Positions 31,952 to 42,485 of a stretch of DNA of 64,000 bases are shown one piece after another. The translations under genes and the position numbers were made by a program. The DNA lies in contig CACHAK010000003.1 of assembly GCA_902577765.1 (NCBI GenBank), positions 1-64,000 on the forward strand, given 5' to 3'. Position 1 is the stretch's first letter. Each line of letters opens with the position of its first letter. The notes beneath the pieces are model-generated. The model was not told the origin of the DNA and searched no databases. It saw nothing but the letters and a program-made list of their open reading frames with translations. The DNA is from an uncultured Pelagibacteraceae bacterium. GTDB taxonomy: Bacteria > Pseudomonadota > Alphaproteobacteria > Pelagibacterales > AG-422-B15.

Positions 31952-31966
31952 TTAGAATCGTTCTAA
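31952..31966. promoter_or_regulatory. Candidate Irr (ICE-type) operator upstream of rubrerythrin
   Basis: The perfect inverted repeat TTAGAA-TCG-TTCTAA sits between rubrerythrin and irr, about 60 bases upstream of the rubrerythrin start. As I recall it, the iron-control element bound by Irr in alphaproteobacteria has arms of this form (TTTAGAA/TTCTAAA) with a short spacer. The gene encoding the likely binding protein starts about 400 bases away. I saw no second copy in front of irr or fabA. The assignment is inferred from motif and context. Confidence 0.6.
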
Positions 31967-31990
31967 ACTGATATTGAGAATTATTATCAA

Positions 31991-32383
31991 TTAATTATCT
32001 AAGTGAACTAGAACTTCTATTTTATTAATTTTTTTATTTTTTGGAGGCTTTGGGAGGCCACTTACTTTCATGTCTACATTTATATCAATCAATTTTTGAT
32101 CCTTTTTAGAATAAAAGTGGTGATGATGCTCAGTGTTAGTATCAAAATAAATACGTTCAGAATTAATCATTAATTTTTTTAAAAGACCTTTTTCGTAAAA
32201 GTCATGAAGGGTATTATAAATTGTTGCAAGAGATATCCCTGCTTTCATCTTCAAAAGTTTATTTGATAGAGTTTCAGCTGTTACATGCTTGTTTACACCG
32301 TCAAATAAGTAATTTGCTATAATCACTCTTTGCTTAGTTGGTCTTAGCGAGTTTTGTCTCAAAAAATGCTTGATATCTTTCAT
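31991..32383 (-). CDS. irr: Irr-type Fur-family iron regulator
   Basis: Fur-family repressor of 130 residues. The winged helix (LRPTKQRVIIANYLF to LATIYNTLHDFYEKGLLKKL) is followed by YFDTNTEHHHHFY and the Irr-like tail LIDINVDMKVSGLPKPP. The run of four histidines corresponds to the heme-sensing region of Irr, and Fur's Zn cysteine pairs are absent. In alphaproteobacteria Irr represses or activates genes under iron limitation and is destabilised by heme. It is divergent from fabA-fabB-fabI, the neighbourhood known from rhizobia. Confidence 0.85.
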   Translation of the reverse strand: MKDIKHFLRQNSLRPTKQRVIIANYLFDGVNKHVTAETLSNKLLKMKAGISLATIYNTLHDFYEKGLLKKLMINSERIYFDTNTEHHHHFYSKKDQKLIDINVDMKVSGLPKPPKNKKINKIEVLVHLDN

Positions 32384-32474
32384 AAATTTATTTTTATTAA
32401 AATTTAATGTATTTTACAATAATAATACATTAATCTTACAAACTTCATATAAAACAATAAGATAGATAAACCTT

Positions 32475-32978
32475 GTGGAAAAAAAATCAAGCTTTACAAA
32501 AGAAGATCTTTTAGATTGCGCTCACGGCACAATGTTCGGTATTGGAAATGCACGGCTTCCACTTCCGCCAATGTTAATGTTTGATAGAATAACAAAAATT
32601 ACTGATAGTGGTGGTAAATTCGGTAAAGGTGAAATTGTTGCTCAATTGGACGTAACACCAGACTTATGGTTTTTTGATTGTCATTTTGAAATGGATCCTG
32701 TGATGCCAGGATGTCTAGGCTTGGATGCAATGTGGCAATTAGTTGGGTTCTATTTGGGATGGATTGGTGAACCTGGACGCGGTAGGGCGCTAGGTTCAGG
32801 TAATGTAAAATTTGGTGGTGAAATTTTAAAGGATTCGAAATTGGTTGAATATAAAATTGAAATGAAAAAAATAATAAAAAGAGGTGTTATTGTAGGAGTA
32901 GGCGATGGAGTGGTAGAAGTAGATGGTAAGCAAATATATTCTGCCGAAGGATTAAAAGTAGGACTGATTAAATCATGA
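32475..32978 (+). CDS. fabA: 3-hydroxydecanoyl-ACP dehydratase/isomerase FabA
   Basis: Bifunctional dehydratase/isomerase of 167 residues that introduces the cis double bond in unsaturated fatty acids. The active-site His and Asp lie in [24 protein letters not shown]. The apparent start is GTG at 32475. Its end overlaps fabB by four bases (ATGA). FabA with FabB defines the anaerobic unsaturated fatty acid route. Confidence 0.96.
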   Translation: MEKKSSFTKEDLLDCAHGTMFGIGNARLPLPPMLMFDRITKITDSGGKFGKGEIVAQLDVTPDLWFFDCHFEMDPVMPGCLGLDAMWQLVGFYLGWIGEPGRGRALGSGNVKFGGEILKDSKLVEYKIEMKKIIKRGVIVGVGDGVVEVDGKQIYSAEGLKVGLIKS

Positions 32979-34186
32979 GAAGAGTTGTAATTACAGGCCT
33001 TGGAATCGTATCTTCGCTTGGAAATAATAAGGATGAAGTAAAATCATCATTATACAATGCTTCGTCCGGTATTTCTTTTGACCAATCACAAAAAGAAATG
33101 GGTTTTAGAAGCCAGGTAAGTGGCCAAATAGATCTCAATTTAGATGAAACTATAGAAAGAAAGTTTCTTAGATTTATGGGAGATGGAGCGAGCTATAATT
33201 ATATTGCTATGAATGAGGCCATTGAGGACTCCGGACTTAATGAAGATGAAATATCGAATAATATGACAGGTTTAATTATGGGATCGGGTGGACCATCTAC
33301 CAAAAGCTTACTGAGAGCGTTTGACATTACTCGAGAAAAAGGTCCGAAAAAAATTGGTCCTACAAGCGTTCCAAAAGTCATGTGCAGTACCAACTCTGCA
33401 ACTTTATCAACGTATTTTAAAATTAAAGGTATAAATTATTCAATAAGTTCAGCATGCTCTACAAGTGCCCATTGTATAGGTAATGCTTATGAAATTATAC
33501 AAATGGGAAAACAAGATCGCATATTTGCTGGAGGTGGTGAGGAATTAGATTGGACTTTGTCAGCGCTCTTTGATGCAATGCCTGCTTTATCTTCAAAATA
33601 TAATCATCAACCCTCAAAAGCTTCAAGAGCTTTTGATAAACATCGAGATGGTTTTGTTATTGCTGGTGGAGGTGGAGTAGTTGTTTTGGAAGATTTAGAA
33701 ACAGCGGTTAAAAGAAATGCCACGATATATGCGGAGATAGTAGGTTATGGAGCTACATCAGATGGTCATGACATGGTTCAGCCATCAGGAGAAGGTGCTG
33801 AAAGGTGCATGATCATGGCAAAAAAAGATATTGAAAAAATTGATTACATTAATGCTCACGGAACATCAACACCTATAGGCGATATTGCTGAATTAAAAGC
33901 AATAAAAAAAGTATTTAAAGATGATTTGCCTCTTATCAGTTCTACAAAATCTTTGAGTGGACATTCCTTAGGCGCAGCAGGTGTTCATGAGTCAATTTAC
34001 ACTTTATTAATGATGAATAATAATTTTGTTTCAGAATCTGCTAATATTGAGGAGTTGGATGAAGAAGCAATCGGAATGAATATTCTTACTTCACGTCATG
34101 ATGAAAAAATTGATACCGCAATGAGTAATAGCTTTGGGTTTGGCGGTACAAATGCATCATTAGTATTTAAGAGGTTTGAAGGATGA
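32975..34186 (+). CDS. fabB: 3-oxoacyl-ACP synthase I FabB
   Basis: Condensing enzyme of 403 residues that elongates fatty acids and is required for unsaturated ones. The catalytic Cys-His-His triad is seen in [20 protein letters not shown] and [13 protein letters not shown]. The final [14 protein letters not shown] is typical. It is translationally coupled on both sides through ATGA overlaps with fabA and fabI. Pairing with FabA favours FabB over FabF. Confidence 0.95.
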   Translation: MRRVVITGLGIVSSLGNNKDEVKSSLYNASSGISFDQSQKEMGFRSQVSGQIDLNLDETIERKFLRFMGDGASYNYIAMNEAIEDSGLNEDEISNNMTGLIMGSGGPSTKSLLRAFDITREKGPKKIGPTSVPKVMCSTNSATLSTYFKIKGINYSISSACSTSAHCIGNAYEIIQMGKQDRIFAGGGEELDWTLSALFDAMPALSSKYNHQPSKASRAFDKHRDGFVIAGGGGVVVLEDLETAVKRNATIYAEIVGYGATSDGHDMVQPSGEGAERCMIMAKKDIEKIDYINAHGTSTPIGDIAELKAIKKVFKDDLPLISSTKSLSGHSLGAAGVHESIYTLLMMNNNFVSESANIEELDEEAIGMNILTSRHDEKIDTAMSNSFGFGGTNASLVFKRFEG

Positions 34187-34962
34187 GTTTACTACATGGA
34201 AAAAAAGGGGTGGTTATGGGTGTTGCTAATGATCATTCCATTGCTTGGGGAATTTCAAAAAAATTATTTGATGAAGGTGCTGAGCTTTGTTTTACTTATC
34301 AGGGAGAGTCTTTACATCGAAGAGTGAAGCCTTTAGCAGATTCGATTAAAAGTAATTTTTTAATCGAATGTGATGTATTAAAAGAAGGATCAGTAAAAAA
34401 ATCATTTGATGAAATTGGAAATCATTGGGGCGAAATTGACTTTGTATTACATTCAATAGCATTTTCTGAAAAAGAAGAATTAAAAGGAAAATATTTGAAT
34501 ACATCACGCAATAACTTTTCAAATACTATGCTTATTTCATGTTTTTCTTTTACGGAGGTAGCTCACGAAGCTGAAAAATTAATGAAAAATGGTGGTTCAC
34601 TTCTAACACTTACTTATGATGGATCTCAAAAATATATTCGGAACTATAACGTAATGGGTGTTGCAAAAGCTGCTCTTGAGTCCAGTGTAAGATATTTAGC
34701 TGCTGATCTCGGCCCTTCCAACATTAGGGTCAATGCATTATCAGCAGGACCAATGAAAACACTTGCTATGGCTGGTATTTCTGGTGGCAAAGACATGATG
34801 AAGTGGTCTGAGAAAAATTCTTTAATGAATAGAAACATTGATTTAGAGGATGTTGGAAAATCAGGCCTATACTTACTAAGTGATTTGTCTTCCGGCGTAA
34901 CAGGTGAAACACATTACGTTGACTGCGGATATAATATTGTAGGTGTTCCTAAAGAAATTTAG
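34183..34962 (+). CDS. fabI: Enoyl-ACP reductase FabI
   Basis: NADH-dependent enoyl-ACP reductase of 259 residues, the last step of each elongation cycle. The nucleotide motif is [12 protein letters not shown], and the catalytic Tyr and Lys have the FabI spacing Y-x6-K in [13 protein letters not shown]. It ends the fabA-fabB-fabI operon. Its stop TAG overlaps the purF stop of the opposite strand by four bases (34959-34962). Confidence 0.96.
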   Translation: MSLLHGKKGVVMGVANDHSIAWGISKKLFDEGAELCFTYQGESLHRRVKPLADSIKSNFLIECDVLKEGSVKKSFDEIGNHWGEIDFVLHSIAFSEKEELKGKYLNTSRNNFSNTMLISCFSFTEVAHEAEKLMKNGGSLLTLTYDGSQKYIRNYNVMGVAKAALESSVRYLAADLGPSNIRVNALSAGPMKTLAMAGISGGKDMMKWSEKNSLMNRNIDLEDVGKSGLYLLSDLSSGVTGETHYVDCGYNIVGVPKEI

Positions 34963-36410
34963 TTTTTTTCTGTTAAAAGAGAAAACTGTTTTGATATATT
35001 ACCTTTTTCACGATCAATCAAACTTGTGGGGTACTCGCCTGTAAAACAATGATCAGTAAATTGAGGTTGGTCAGGATTTCTGTTCTCATAGCCCATAGCT
35101 CTATAAGTGCCCTCTAATGATAAGAAAAATAATGATTTAGATCCAATAGTCTTACTAATCTCATCAATACTATTTTTTGATGCAATAAGTTCATTATAGT
35201 CTGGAGTATCTATTCCATAAAAATCAGGATGCTTTATTGGAGGGCATGCTATACCTAAATGTACTTCTTTCGCACCCGCATCATAAATCATTTTAATTAT
35301 TTTTTTAGCTGTAGTTCCTCTTACAATAGAGTCGTCGATTAAAATAATTTTTTTATTTTTAATGTAAGATACATTAGCGTTATGTTTAAGCTTAACACCA
35401 AATTGTCTAATACTTTGGGATGGCTCGATAAATGTTCTTCCAACATAGTGATTTCTAATTATACCTAGTTCAAATGGCGTGTTTGACTGCTGTGCATAAC
35501 CGAGGGCAGCTGGAACTCCTGAGTCAGGAACAGGTACAACTGTATCTGCATCAACATAATGTTCTTTTGCTAATTCAATTCCAAGATTTTTTCTATAAGT
35601 ATAAACTGTGTTTCCTCCCAGCATACTGTCAGGACGAGAAAAATAGATTCTCTCAAAAATACATGGTCTTTCAGAAACTTTTGGAAAAGGTTTAATGCTT
35701 TCCATCCCTTTTTCTGAAATTATTATTATTTCTCCATTTTCAATTTCTCTGACAAATTTTGCACCGATAATATCGAGAGCACATGATTCTGAAGCTAGAA
35801 CTGGGGCCCCATTGAGGTCACCAAGAACTAAAGGTCTTATTCCATAAGGATCTCTTACACCAATAAGTTTCTTGTTTGTAAGAATAACAAGTGAATAGGC
35901 CCCATGGATTTGAAATAAAGCATCTATGAGTTTATCAACTATTTGCCTTCTCTCAGACTGCGCCACTAATTGCAAAATTGTTTCAGTGTCAGATGTAGAT
36001 TGAAAAATTGATCCGCGACTGACAAGTTTTTCTCTTAAAGCTGAAGCATTCGTTAGATTTCCATTATGCGCACATGCAAAGCCGCCTGAAATTAAATCTG
36101 CATACAACGGCTGAATATTTTTTAAAATTGAATCACCAGTTGTAGAATATCGAACGTGACCAATTGCATTGCTACCCTGTAACCTATTAATTACCTCTTG
36201 TTTATTAAAGTGATCCCCAACAAGTCCTGGCCTTCTAACGCCGTGAAACTTTTCTCCATCAAATGAAACAATTCCTGCACCTTCTTGGCCACGATGTTGT
36301 AGGGCGTGTAATCCTAAGGCAGTAAGTGCGGAAGCGTCTGGGCTTCCAAATATACCAAATACACCACATTCTTCATGAAGTTTATCTTCTGAAGTATTAA
36401 TGTATTCCAT
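34959..36410 (-). CDS. purF: Amidophosphoribosyltransferase
   Basis: First committed enzyme of purine synthesis, 483 residues. The N-terminal glutamine amidotransferase starts with a short propeptide before the nucleophile Cys in EECGVFGIFG, followed by ALQHRGQEGAGI. The phosphoribosyltransferase loop is IILIDDSIVRGTTAKKII. Only one cysteine remains in the C-terminal DHCFTGEYPT, where Bacillus-type enzymes have a pair for an Fe-S cluster, so a cluster is unlikely. It is followed toward the left by the convergent fabI; pnp lies upstream. Confidence 0.97.
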   Translation of the reverse strand: MEYINTSEDKLHEECGVFGIFGSPDASALTALGLHALQHRGQEGAGIVSFDGEKFHGVRRPGLVGDHFNKQEVINRLQGSNAIGHVRYSTTGDSILKNIQPLYADLISGGFACAHNGNLTNASALREKLVSRGSIFQSTSDTETILQLVAQSERRQIVDKLIDALFQIHGAYSLVILTNKKLIGVRDPYGIRPLVLGDLNGAPVLASESCALDIIGAKFVREIENGEIIIISEKGMESIKPFPKVSERPCIFERIYFSRPDSMLGGNTVYTYRKNLGIELAKEHYVDADTVVPVPDSGVPAALGYAQQSNTPFELGIIRNHYVGRTFIEPSQSIRQFGVKLKHNANVSYIKNKKIILIDDSIVRGTTAKKIIKMIYDAGAKEVHLGIACPPIKHPDFYGIDTPDYNELIASKNSIDEISKTIGSKSLFFLSLEGTYRAMGYENRNPDQPQFTDHCFTGEYPTSLIDREKGNISKQFSLLTEKN

Positions 36411-36425
36411 TAATGAAACCTTTGT

Positions 36426-38495
36426 TTAGATTTCAGCATCCTTTATTGATAATTTAACCTTGCCTTTATCAAAACCGATTACTTTGACTTTCACTATATC
36501 ACCTTCACTTACAACGTCAGTAACTTTCTCAACTCTCTCTTCAGATAGTTGTGAAATATGAACAAGCCCATCCCTTTTACCAAAGAAATTAACAAATGCA
36601 CCAAATTCCATAATTTTAACAACCTTACCCTCATAAACCTGACCTACTTCAGGTTCTTCAATAATTGAGTTTATTAATTCAATTGCGGCTTGAATTGATT
36701 CATTGTTGGTTCCAGCTATTTTTACATTGCCACTATCACTAATATCAATTCTTGCTCCTGATTTTTCAATTATATCTTTTATGGTTGCACCACCTTTTCC
36801 AATAATTTCACCGATATTGTCTCTTTTAACTTTCATCATTTCAACTCTTGGTGTGTAAGGTCCAAGCTCAGTTCTTGGAGAGTCTAACGCTTTATTCATT
36901 TCATTTAAGATATATTCTCTTCCACCTTTAGCTTGGTCGAGAGCTTTTTCCATAATCTCATATGTGATTCCGGTGATTTTAATATCCATCTGCAATGAAG
37001 TAACACCGTCTTTGGTGCCTGCTACTTTAAAATCCATATCACCTAAATGATCTTCATCCCCAAGAATGTCTGATAATACAGCAAAGTCGTTACCCTCTTT
37101 TATTAATCCCATTGCTATACCTGAGACAGAATTTTTAATTGGAACACCTGCATCCATCAATGCAAGAGAAGACCCACAAACAGTTGCCATTGACGACGAA
37201 CCGTTTGACTCTGTAATGTCAGAAACCAATCGGATTGTATAATCAAAATCATCTTTATTTGGCAATACAGCTTTCAGAGCTCTCCAAGCTAATTTACCAT
37301 GGCCAATTTCTCTTCTTCCTGCAGAACCTATTCTTCCAACCTCTCCAACTGAATACGGAGGGAAGTTATAATGAAGCATAAAATTCTCTTTATAAGAACC
37401 TTGAAGTGCCTCTATTCTTTGCTCATCTTCGCCAAATCCGAGAGTTGCCACAACTATTGCTTGCGTTTCACCTCTAGTGAATAGTGATGAACCATGTGTT
37501 CTTGGCAACCATGAAACTTCTGATGAAATATTTCTTACTTCATCAAGTTTACGCCCATCAATTCTAGATTTATCTCTCAAAATTTGAGATCTGACCACAT
37601 CTTTTTCAATTTTTTTAAAGTATGACATAACTTCATTAATATTTTGATCTTCAATTTCAGCATACTTCTCTTCAATCGCAGATTTGATTTCGCTTAGAGA
37701 GTTTTGTCTTTCCATCTTATCAACAATTGAATAACTTTTTCTAATTTGAGCTTCATATTCACTTTTCATTTCGTCCATCAGCTCATCATTAACATTGTAT
37801 TCAAATTCCCATGGATCTTTAGCACACTCCTCAGCTAGGTTAATAATTGTTTTTATGACCTCTTGCATTGACTCATGACCAAATTTAACTGCACCTAACA
37901 TGATTTCCTCGGATAACTCTCTGGCTTCTGACTCCACCATCAGAACCGCATCTTGAGTACCAGACACTACAAGATCTAATTGAGTTTCTGCATTAATTTT
38001 TGGATTTAGTAAGTAATTTTTGCCGTCATAACCAACTCTACATCCGCCAATTGGTCCCATGAATGGTATGCCAGATAAGGTCAAAGCACTAGAAGCGGCT
38101 ATCATCGCAACTATGTCGGGATTTGTTTCTGTGTCGTGTGACAATACAGTTAATATTACTTGGGTTTCGTTTTTAAAACCTTCAGGAAAGAGAGGCCTTA
38201 TAGGTCTGTCAATTAAACGTGATGTTAAAGTTTCAAATTCTGTTGGTCTTCCCTCACGTTTAAAAAAACCACCCGGAATTTTACCTGCAGCGTAAAATTT
38301 TTCTTGATAACTTACAGTAAGCGGAAAAAAATCAATGTCAGGTTTAGCAGTCTTTGCAGCCACAACATTGGCCATAACAATTGTATCTCCATAACTAACT
38401 ATGGTTGATGCTGTTGCCTGTTTAGCTACCTTCCCTGTTTCTATTTTTAATACTTGATCTCCCCAATTCATTTCTCTTGAAATAACTTTTATCAT
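36426..38495 (-). CDS. pnp: Polyribonucleotide nucleotidyltransferase (PNPase)
   Basis: 3'-5' phosphorolytic RNA exonuclease of 689 residues. It has two RNase PH domains ([29 protein letters not shown]; then [16 protein letters not shown] and [10 protein letters not shown]), a KH domain ([25 protein letters not shown]) and a C-terminal S1 domain. The start is ATG at 38495; the next in-frame Met is eight residues in. It follows rpsO at 38 bases, the standard order, and rpsO-pnp co-transcription is expected. Confidence 0.98.
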   Translation of the reverse strand: MIKVISREMNWGDQVLKIETGKVAKQATASTIVSYGDTIVMANVVAAKTAKPDIDFFPLTVSYQEKFYAAGKIPGGFFKREGRPTEFETLTSRLIDRPIRPLFPEGFKNETQVILTVLSHDTETNPDIVAMIAASSALTLSGIPFMGPIGGCRVGYDGKNYLLNPKINAETQLDLVVSGTQDAVLMVESEARELSEEIMLGAVKFGHESMQEVIKTIINLAEECAKDPWEFEYNVNDELMDEMKSEYEAQIRKSYSIVDKMERQNSLSEIKSAIEEKYAEIEDQNINEVMSYFKKIEKDVVRSQILRDKSRIDGRKLDEVRNISSEVSWLPRTHGSSLFTRGETQAIVVATLGFGEDEQRIEALQGSYKENFMLHYNFPPYSVGEVGRIGSAGRREIGHGKLAWRALKAVLPNKDDFDYTIRLVSDITESNGSSSMATVCGSSLALMDAGVPIKNSVSGIAMGLIKEGNDFAVLSDILGDEDHLGDMDFKVAGTKDGVTSLQMDIKITGITYEIMEKALDQAKGGREYILNEMNKALDSPRTELGPYTPRVEMMKVKRDNIGEIIGKGGATIKDIIEKSGARIDISDSGNVKIAGTNNESIQAAIELINSIIEEPEVGQVYEGKVVKIMEFGAFVNFFGKRDGLVHISQLSEERVEKVTDVVSEGDIVKVKVIGFDKGKVKLSIKDAEI

Positions 38496-38533
38496 ATTTT
38501 TTCATTCCTCTAATAATTTTGATTGTCATTGCT

Positions 38534-38806
38534 TTATTTTCTAATACCAAGTTTATCTATTAATTTCTCGTAAGAATCTTTATTACTTTTTTTTAAGTAA
38601 GCTAACAAACTTCGTCTTTGATTTATCAATCTCATAAGGCCGGTTCTTGAGTGGTTGTCTTTTTTATGAGACTGAAAATGCTCTGTTAAGTTTGATATTC
38701 TCTCACTAAGTATTGCTATTTGCACTTCTGGAGAACCCGTATCTTTTTCGGATCTCGCATATTCATCAATGATTTTAATCTTGTTTTCTCTATTTATCGA
38801 CATCAC
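38534..38806 (-). CDS. rpsO: 30S ribosomal protein S15
   Basis: Ribosomal protein of 90 residues that binds the central 16S rRNA domain. The conserved part is [23 protein letters not shown] with [22 protein letters not shown]. The start has two adjacent Met codons. It lies between truB (8-base gap) and pnp. Confidence 0.98.
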   Translation of the reverse strand: MMSINRENKIKIIDEYARSEKDTGSPEVQIAILSERISNLTEHFQSHKKDNHSRTGLMRLINQRRSLLAYLKKSNKDSYEKLIDKLGIRK

Positions 38807-38814
38807 AAATCCTC

Positions 38815-39687
38815 TTATAAGTTAAACACCCTTACAGGCTTTATTTTTCCTTCTAAAGCTTTACCTATACCAACAAATTTTTTTTCTGTTTCAATTAATA
38901 AATAATCATTTTCAGATTTTTTACTAGAATATTTAAAGCTTAGACCATTTTGAAATTTAAGGCTTAATTCTTGATCGATCAGTACTGCTGGGATGTCGTC
39001 CAGTACGTCTCTAATTGAATGCATCACTTCAAAATGATCGCCAATATGAACTAATTCTTCAAATTTATCTAGTAAAATAATATCTTTTTCCTCAATTTTG
39101 CCTATTTTCACTCTTCTCAACTCAGAAACATAGGCAAATGTTCCAAGCATTTTTCCCATATCTCTCGCTATTGATCTAACGTAAGTCCCAGAAGAGCATT
39201 CTAATATAAAACAATACTCACTATCATTTTTAATTTCTACGCATTTTAGATATTTTATAAATACATCTTTAGATTGAATTGAAAATTTTTGTTTATTTCT
39301 TGCAAGCATATAAGCCCTTTTACCATTAACTTTTACTGCTGAATATTGGGGTGGTATCTGAGTGTGCTTACCAATAAATTTTCTTAAACATTTATCTATT
39401 GCTTCTTTAGTTGGAATAACATTTGATTTATCAGTTGTTTTTCCGGTTATGTCGTCAGTATCTTTTGACTCACCAAAAACGACATTAAACTTGTATACTT
39501 TATTTTGATTAAAATAATGAATACTTTTTGTTGCTTCACCAACAGCAATTGCAAGTATTCCAGTTGCGAAGGGGTCTAAAGTGCCTGCGTGTCCAATTTT
39601 TTTTATATTTAGAATTTTTCTAAGTCTTTGAATTACTTTGAATGAAGTTATGTTTTTTGGTTTATCTATAAATATCCAGCCGTCCAT
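38815..39687 (-). CDS. truB: tRNA pseudouridine-55 synthase
   Basis: Makes pseudouridine 55 in the T-loop of tRNAs. The 290-residue protein has [14 protein letters not shown] and the catalytic Asp in [14 protein letters not shown], then [16 protein letters not shown] and [15 protein letters not shown]. It lies three bases after rbfA in the nusA-infB-rbfA-truB-rpsO-pnp run. Confidence 0.97.
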   Translation of the reverse strand: MDGWIFIDKPKNITSFKVIQRLRKILNIKKIGHAGTLDPFATGILAIAVGEATKSIHYFNQNKVYKFNVVFGESKDTDDITGKTTDKSNVIPTKEAIDKCLRKFIGKHTQIPPQYSAVKVNGKRAYMLARNKQKFSIQSKDVFIKYLKCVEIKNDSEYCFILECSSGTYVRSIARDMGKMLGTFAYVSELRRVKIGKIEEKDIILLDKFEELVHIGDHFEVMHSIRDVLDDIPAVLIDQELSLKFQNGLSFKYSSKKSENDYLLIETEKKFVGIGKALEGKIKPVRVFNL

Positions 39688-39690
39688 ATT

Positions 39691-40080
39691 TTAATTGTTA
39701 TTAAGATCATTTAAAACTTTTTCTTTTCTAAGTAATTTTTCTATGTTGCTAATTTCATCGATACTTCTATCAATTCTAAAAACAAGTTTCGGAGAGAACT
39801 TTAAATTAATTAAGCTTGTTACTTCTTTTGAAAGATAATACTTACAAGAGTTTAATTTTAATATAGTTTCATCTTTTTCAAGATTTTCATGAGTAATTAT
39901 ATAGACATATGCAATTCTTAGATCCGAATTCATTTCAACTTTAACAACGCTTATCGGAAACTTAAAAGGTTTATCAAGTGGCATTTCATTTCTCACGAGA
40001 ACTTCGCTGATAGCTTTTCTGACTATTTCAGAAACTTTATGTGCTCTGCTAGTCTTTTCAGTTTTTCTTTTTAAGATCAC
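39691..40080 (-). CDS. rbfA: Ribosome-binding factor A
   Basis: Small 30S maturation factor of 129 residues. It has the family pattern RAHKVSEIVRKAISEVLVRNE at the N-terminus and FRIDRSIDEISNIEKLL near the end. It overlaps the infB stop by four bases (40077-40080), so it is coupled to IF-2 translation. Its role in 30S maturation is notable because rimP is missing from this operon. Confidence 0.94.
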   Translation of the reverse strand: MILKRKTEKTSRAHKVSEIVRKAISEVLVRNEMPLDKPFKFPISVVKVEMNSDLRIAYVYIITHENLEKDETILKLNSCKYYLSKEVTSLINLKFSPKLVFRIDRSIDEISNIEKLLRKEKVLNDLNNN

Positions 40081-42461
40081 AACGTTTGTGCTATTTCCTC
40101 TATACTGAAGGCCTCAATAAAATCACCTACCTCAAAGTCATTAAATTCTTTAACACTGATTCCGCATTCAGTTCCAGATTTTACCTCATTAGCTTCATTT
40201 TTTTCTCTTTTAAGACTTAGAATATCCCCATCAAAAATTGTTTTATCATTTCTTGTCACTTTAACTTTAGAATTTTTACTAACCGAACCTTCTATTACCC
40301 TACAGCCTGCGATTGAGCCAATTTTTGAAACTTTAAATATTTGTAGTACTTCTGCTTTTCCAATAAAATTTTCCTTAATTTTTGGTTTTAATTTGCCGCT
40401 GGCAAAGTCAGATACAAATTCTATAAGCTCATAAATTATATTAAAGTTTTGAATTGTAATATTACTTAGTTTTGCTTTAGTCTTAGCTTCCTTTGTAGTA
40501 GTAGAGTTGAATGATAGTAATAATGCATTAGAAGCTGATGCAAGGGCAACATCACTCTCATTAATAAAGCCAACACCTGAGTGAATTACTTTAATTGCTA
40601 TCTTGTCACTCTTGATATTTTCTAATTGATGAATTATGGCCTCTGATGAGCCGCGTGTATCAGACTTTATAACAACCTCTAGTATCTGCTTGTTAGTTTC
40701 TAGAGATCCGAAAGCTAATTCATTATCTAGATTTTTTACTTTTGTTGGTAAAATTTTATTCTTTTTAATTTGACTTCTTATTTCACACAACTCTCTTGCT
40801 TTTTCATCACTTTCAACTGTTACAAAACTGTCTCCAGCCTCTGGCGGCTCATTAAGTCCTAATACTTGAACAGGCATGGATGAAACTGCTTCCGTTAAAT
40901 TTTGACCCTTATCATTAAGTATGGCTCTTACTTTTCCATATTCACTTCCAGCAACTGCTATATCACCAACCTTTAATTTACCATTTGTTACAATAATATT
41001 AGAGAGAGGACCCCTACCTTTATCAACATTTGCTTCAATCACAGTCGCTTCTGCAAAGGTTTCATTATTTGTTTTTAATTCTGATAGTTCGGCTTGTAAC
41101 GCAATTGCATCTAATAATTTATCGATATTAGATCCAGTTTCTGCAGATACTTCTACTGATTGTATTTCCCCTGATAACTCCTCAACTATTAAATCTTCAG
41201 ATAAAAGTTGCTCTTTTATTTTTTGTGGTTTGGCATCAGATTTGTCGCATTTATTAATTGCTACTATTATTGGCACTTTAGCTGATTTCGCGTGAGAGAT
41301 AGCTTCTTTGGTTTGAGGCATTACACCATCATCAGCAGCGACAATTAAAACTACTATGTCTGTTACATTGGCTCCTCTTGCTCTCATATCAGTGAAGGCC
41401 GCATGTCCGGGAGTATCAATAAAAGTAATTTTTTTACTATTATGTTCTACTTCGTATGCGCCTATATGTTGAGTAATTCCGCCACTTTCTCCTGAAACAA
41501 CATTGGAATTTCTAATCTTATCGAGTAAAGATGTTTTTCCATGATCTACATGACCCATTATTGTTACAATTGGAGATCTTGTATCATTTTTTTCTGCTTT
41601 TGAATCTTTCGATATTAGATCTTTTTCAATATCTTCAATGTTCTCTCTTTTGAAGTTATGGCCAAATTCAGTTACTAAAAGCTCCGCAGTGTCAGCATCA
41701 ATTGACTCATTTATTGTAGCCATCATACCCATTTTCATAAGTGATTTTATTAAATCACCAGACTTTTCTGTCATTCTATTTGCTAATTCTTTGACTGTTA
41801 TAATCTCTGGAATGTAAACATCCCTTACTATCTTTTTTGCAGGCTCTTGCTCTAAATTGGATTTTTTTGATTTTTGCTTCGCTCTTTTATATGCTGCAAG
41901 ACTTCTTGTTCGCTCATCAGTTTCACTAAGAGCTGTAACTATAGTTACTTTCCTCTCTCTTATTTTCTTTCTGCCAAAATTGTTTGGAATTTTTTTCTTA
42001 TCTTGAAAGTCATGATCTTGATCATGAGTTTTCTTTTTTTCGATATCTTTCTTTAATTCTCGTGTTTCTTGTTTGGGTTTAATTTCTTTATTAGCTGTCT
42101 CTTGAATTATATTATTTGAATTGCCTTTTCTAATTTTTTCAATCTCATTTTTTTTGTCATTCTTATTATCAGCCTTTAAGATTTTTTTTTGTTCATCTTT
42201 ACTCAAAGGCTTGAGTAATACACCAGATCTATTGTTTTTTTCAATTTTTATTTCATTACTCTCTTCATTCGCCTCACTTAAGGAGATATCATTATCTATT
42301 TTATTGTCTCGGTTTTCGATACTTGGATTTTTTTTAACCCTCTTTTTCTCGACAATTACAGTTTTACCAACTTCAATATTTCTCTTTGGAGCCAAAACAG
42401 GCTTAGAGCCAAGTTTGAGGCTTAATGTTTTCTTTTTTGTTTTATCTATTTTATCATTCAT
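40077..42461 (-). CDS. infB: Translation initiation factor IF-2
   Basis: GTPase of 794 residues that places initiator tRNA on the 30S subunit. A long Lys/Glu-rich, low-complexity N-terminal region (about 35-215) contains the motif [11 protein letters not shown] near its start. The G domain follows: G1 [10 protein letters not shown] (303-312), then [19 protein letters not shown] and NKCD. Domains II-IV complete the C-terminus. The low-complexity part creates a misleading open frame on the other strand at 42121-42525. It follows nusA after 24 bases, with no ylxR between. Confidence 0.98.
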   Translation of the reverse strand: MNDKIDKTKKKTLSLKLGSKPVLAPKRNIEVGKTVIVEKKRVKKNPSIENRDNKIDNDISLSEANEESNEIKIEKNNRSGVLLKPLSKDEQKKILKADNKNDKKNEIEKIRKGNSNNIIQETANKEIKPKQETRELKKDIEKKKTHDQDHDFQDKKKIPNNFGRKKIRERKVTIVTALSETDERTRSLAAYKRAKQKSKKSNLEQEPAKKIVRDVYIPEIITVKELANRMTEKSGDLIKSLMKMGMMATINESIDADTAELLVTEFGHNFKRENIEDIEKDLISKDSKAEKNDTRSPIVTIMGHVDHGKTSLLDKIRNSNVVSGESGGITQHIGAYEVEHNSKKITFIDTPGHAAFTDMRARGANVTDIVVLIVAADDGVMPQTKEAISHAKSAKVPIIVAINKCDKSDAKPQKIKEQLLSEDLIVEELSGEIQSVEVSAETGSNIDKLLDAIALQAELSELKTNNETFAEATVIEANVDKGRGPLSNIIVTNGKLKVGDIAVAGSEYGKVRAILNDKGQNLTEAVSSMPVQVLGLNEPPEAGDSFVTVESDEKARELCEIRSQIKKNKILPTKVKNLDNELAFGSLETNKQILEVVIKSDTRGSSEAIIHQLENIKSDKIAIKVIHSGVGFINESDVALASASNALLLSFNSTTTKEAKTKAKLSNITIQNFNIIYELIEFVSDFASGKLKPKIKENFIGKAEVLQIFKVSKIGSIAGCRVIEGSVSKNSKVKVTRNDKTIFDGDILSLKREKNEANEVKSGTECGISVKEFNDFEVGDFIEAFSIEEIAQTL

Positions 42462-42485
42462 AATCGGGAAAATAAAAAAATATCA

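Noticed and set aside
34959..36410. Loss of the Fe-S cluster cysteine in PurF
   Set aside because: Cluster-free PurF is common in proteobacteria; nothing else in the gene is unusual.
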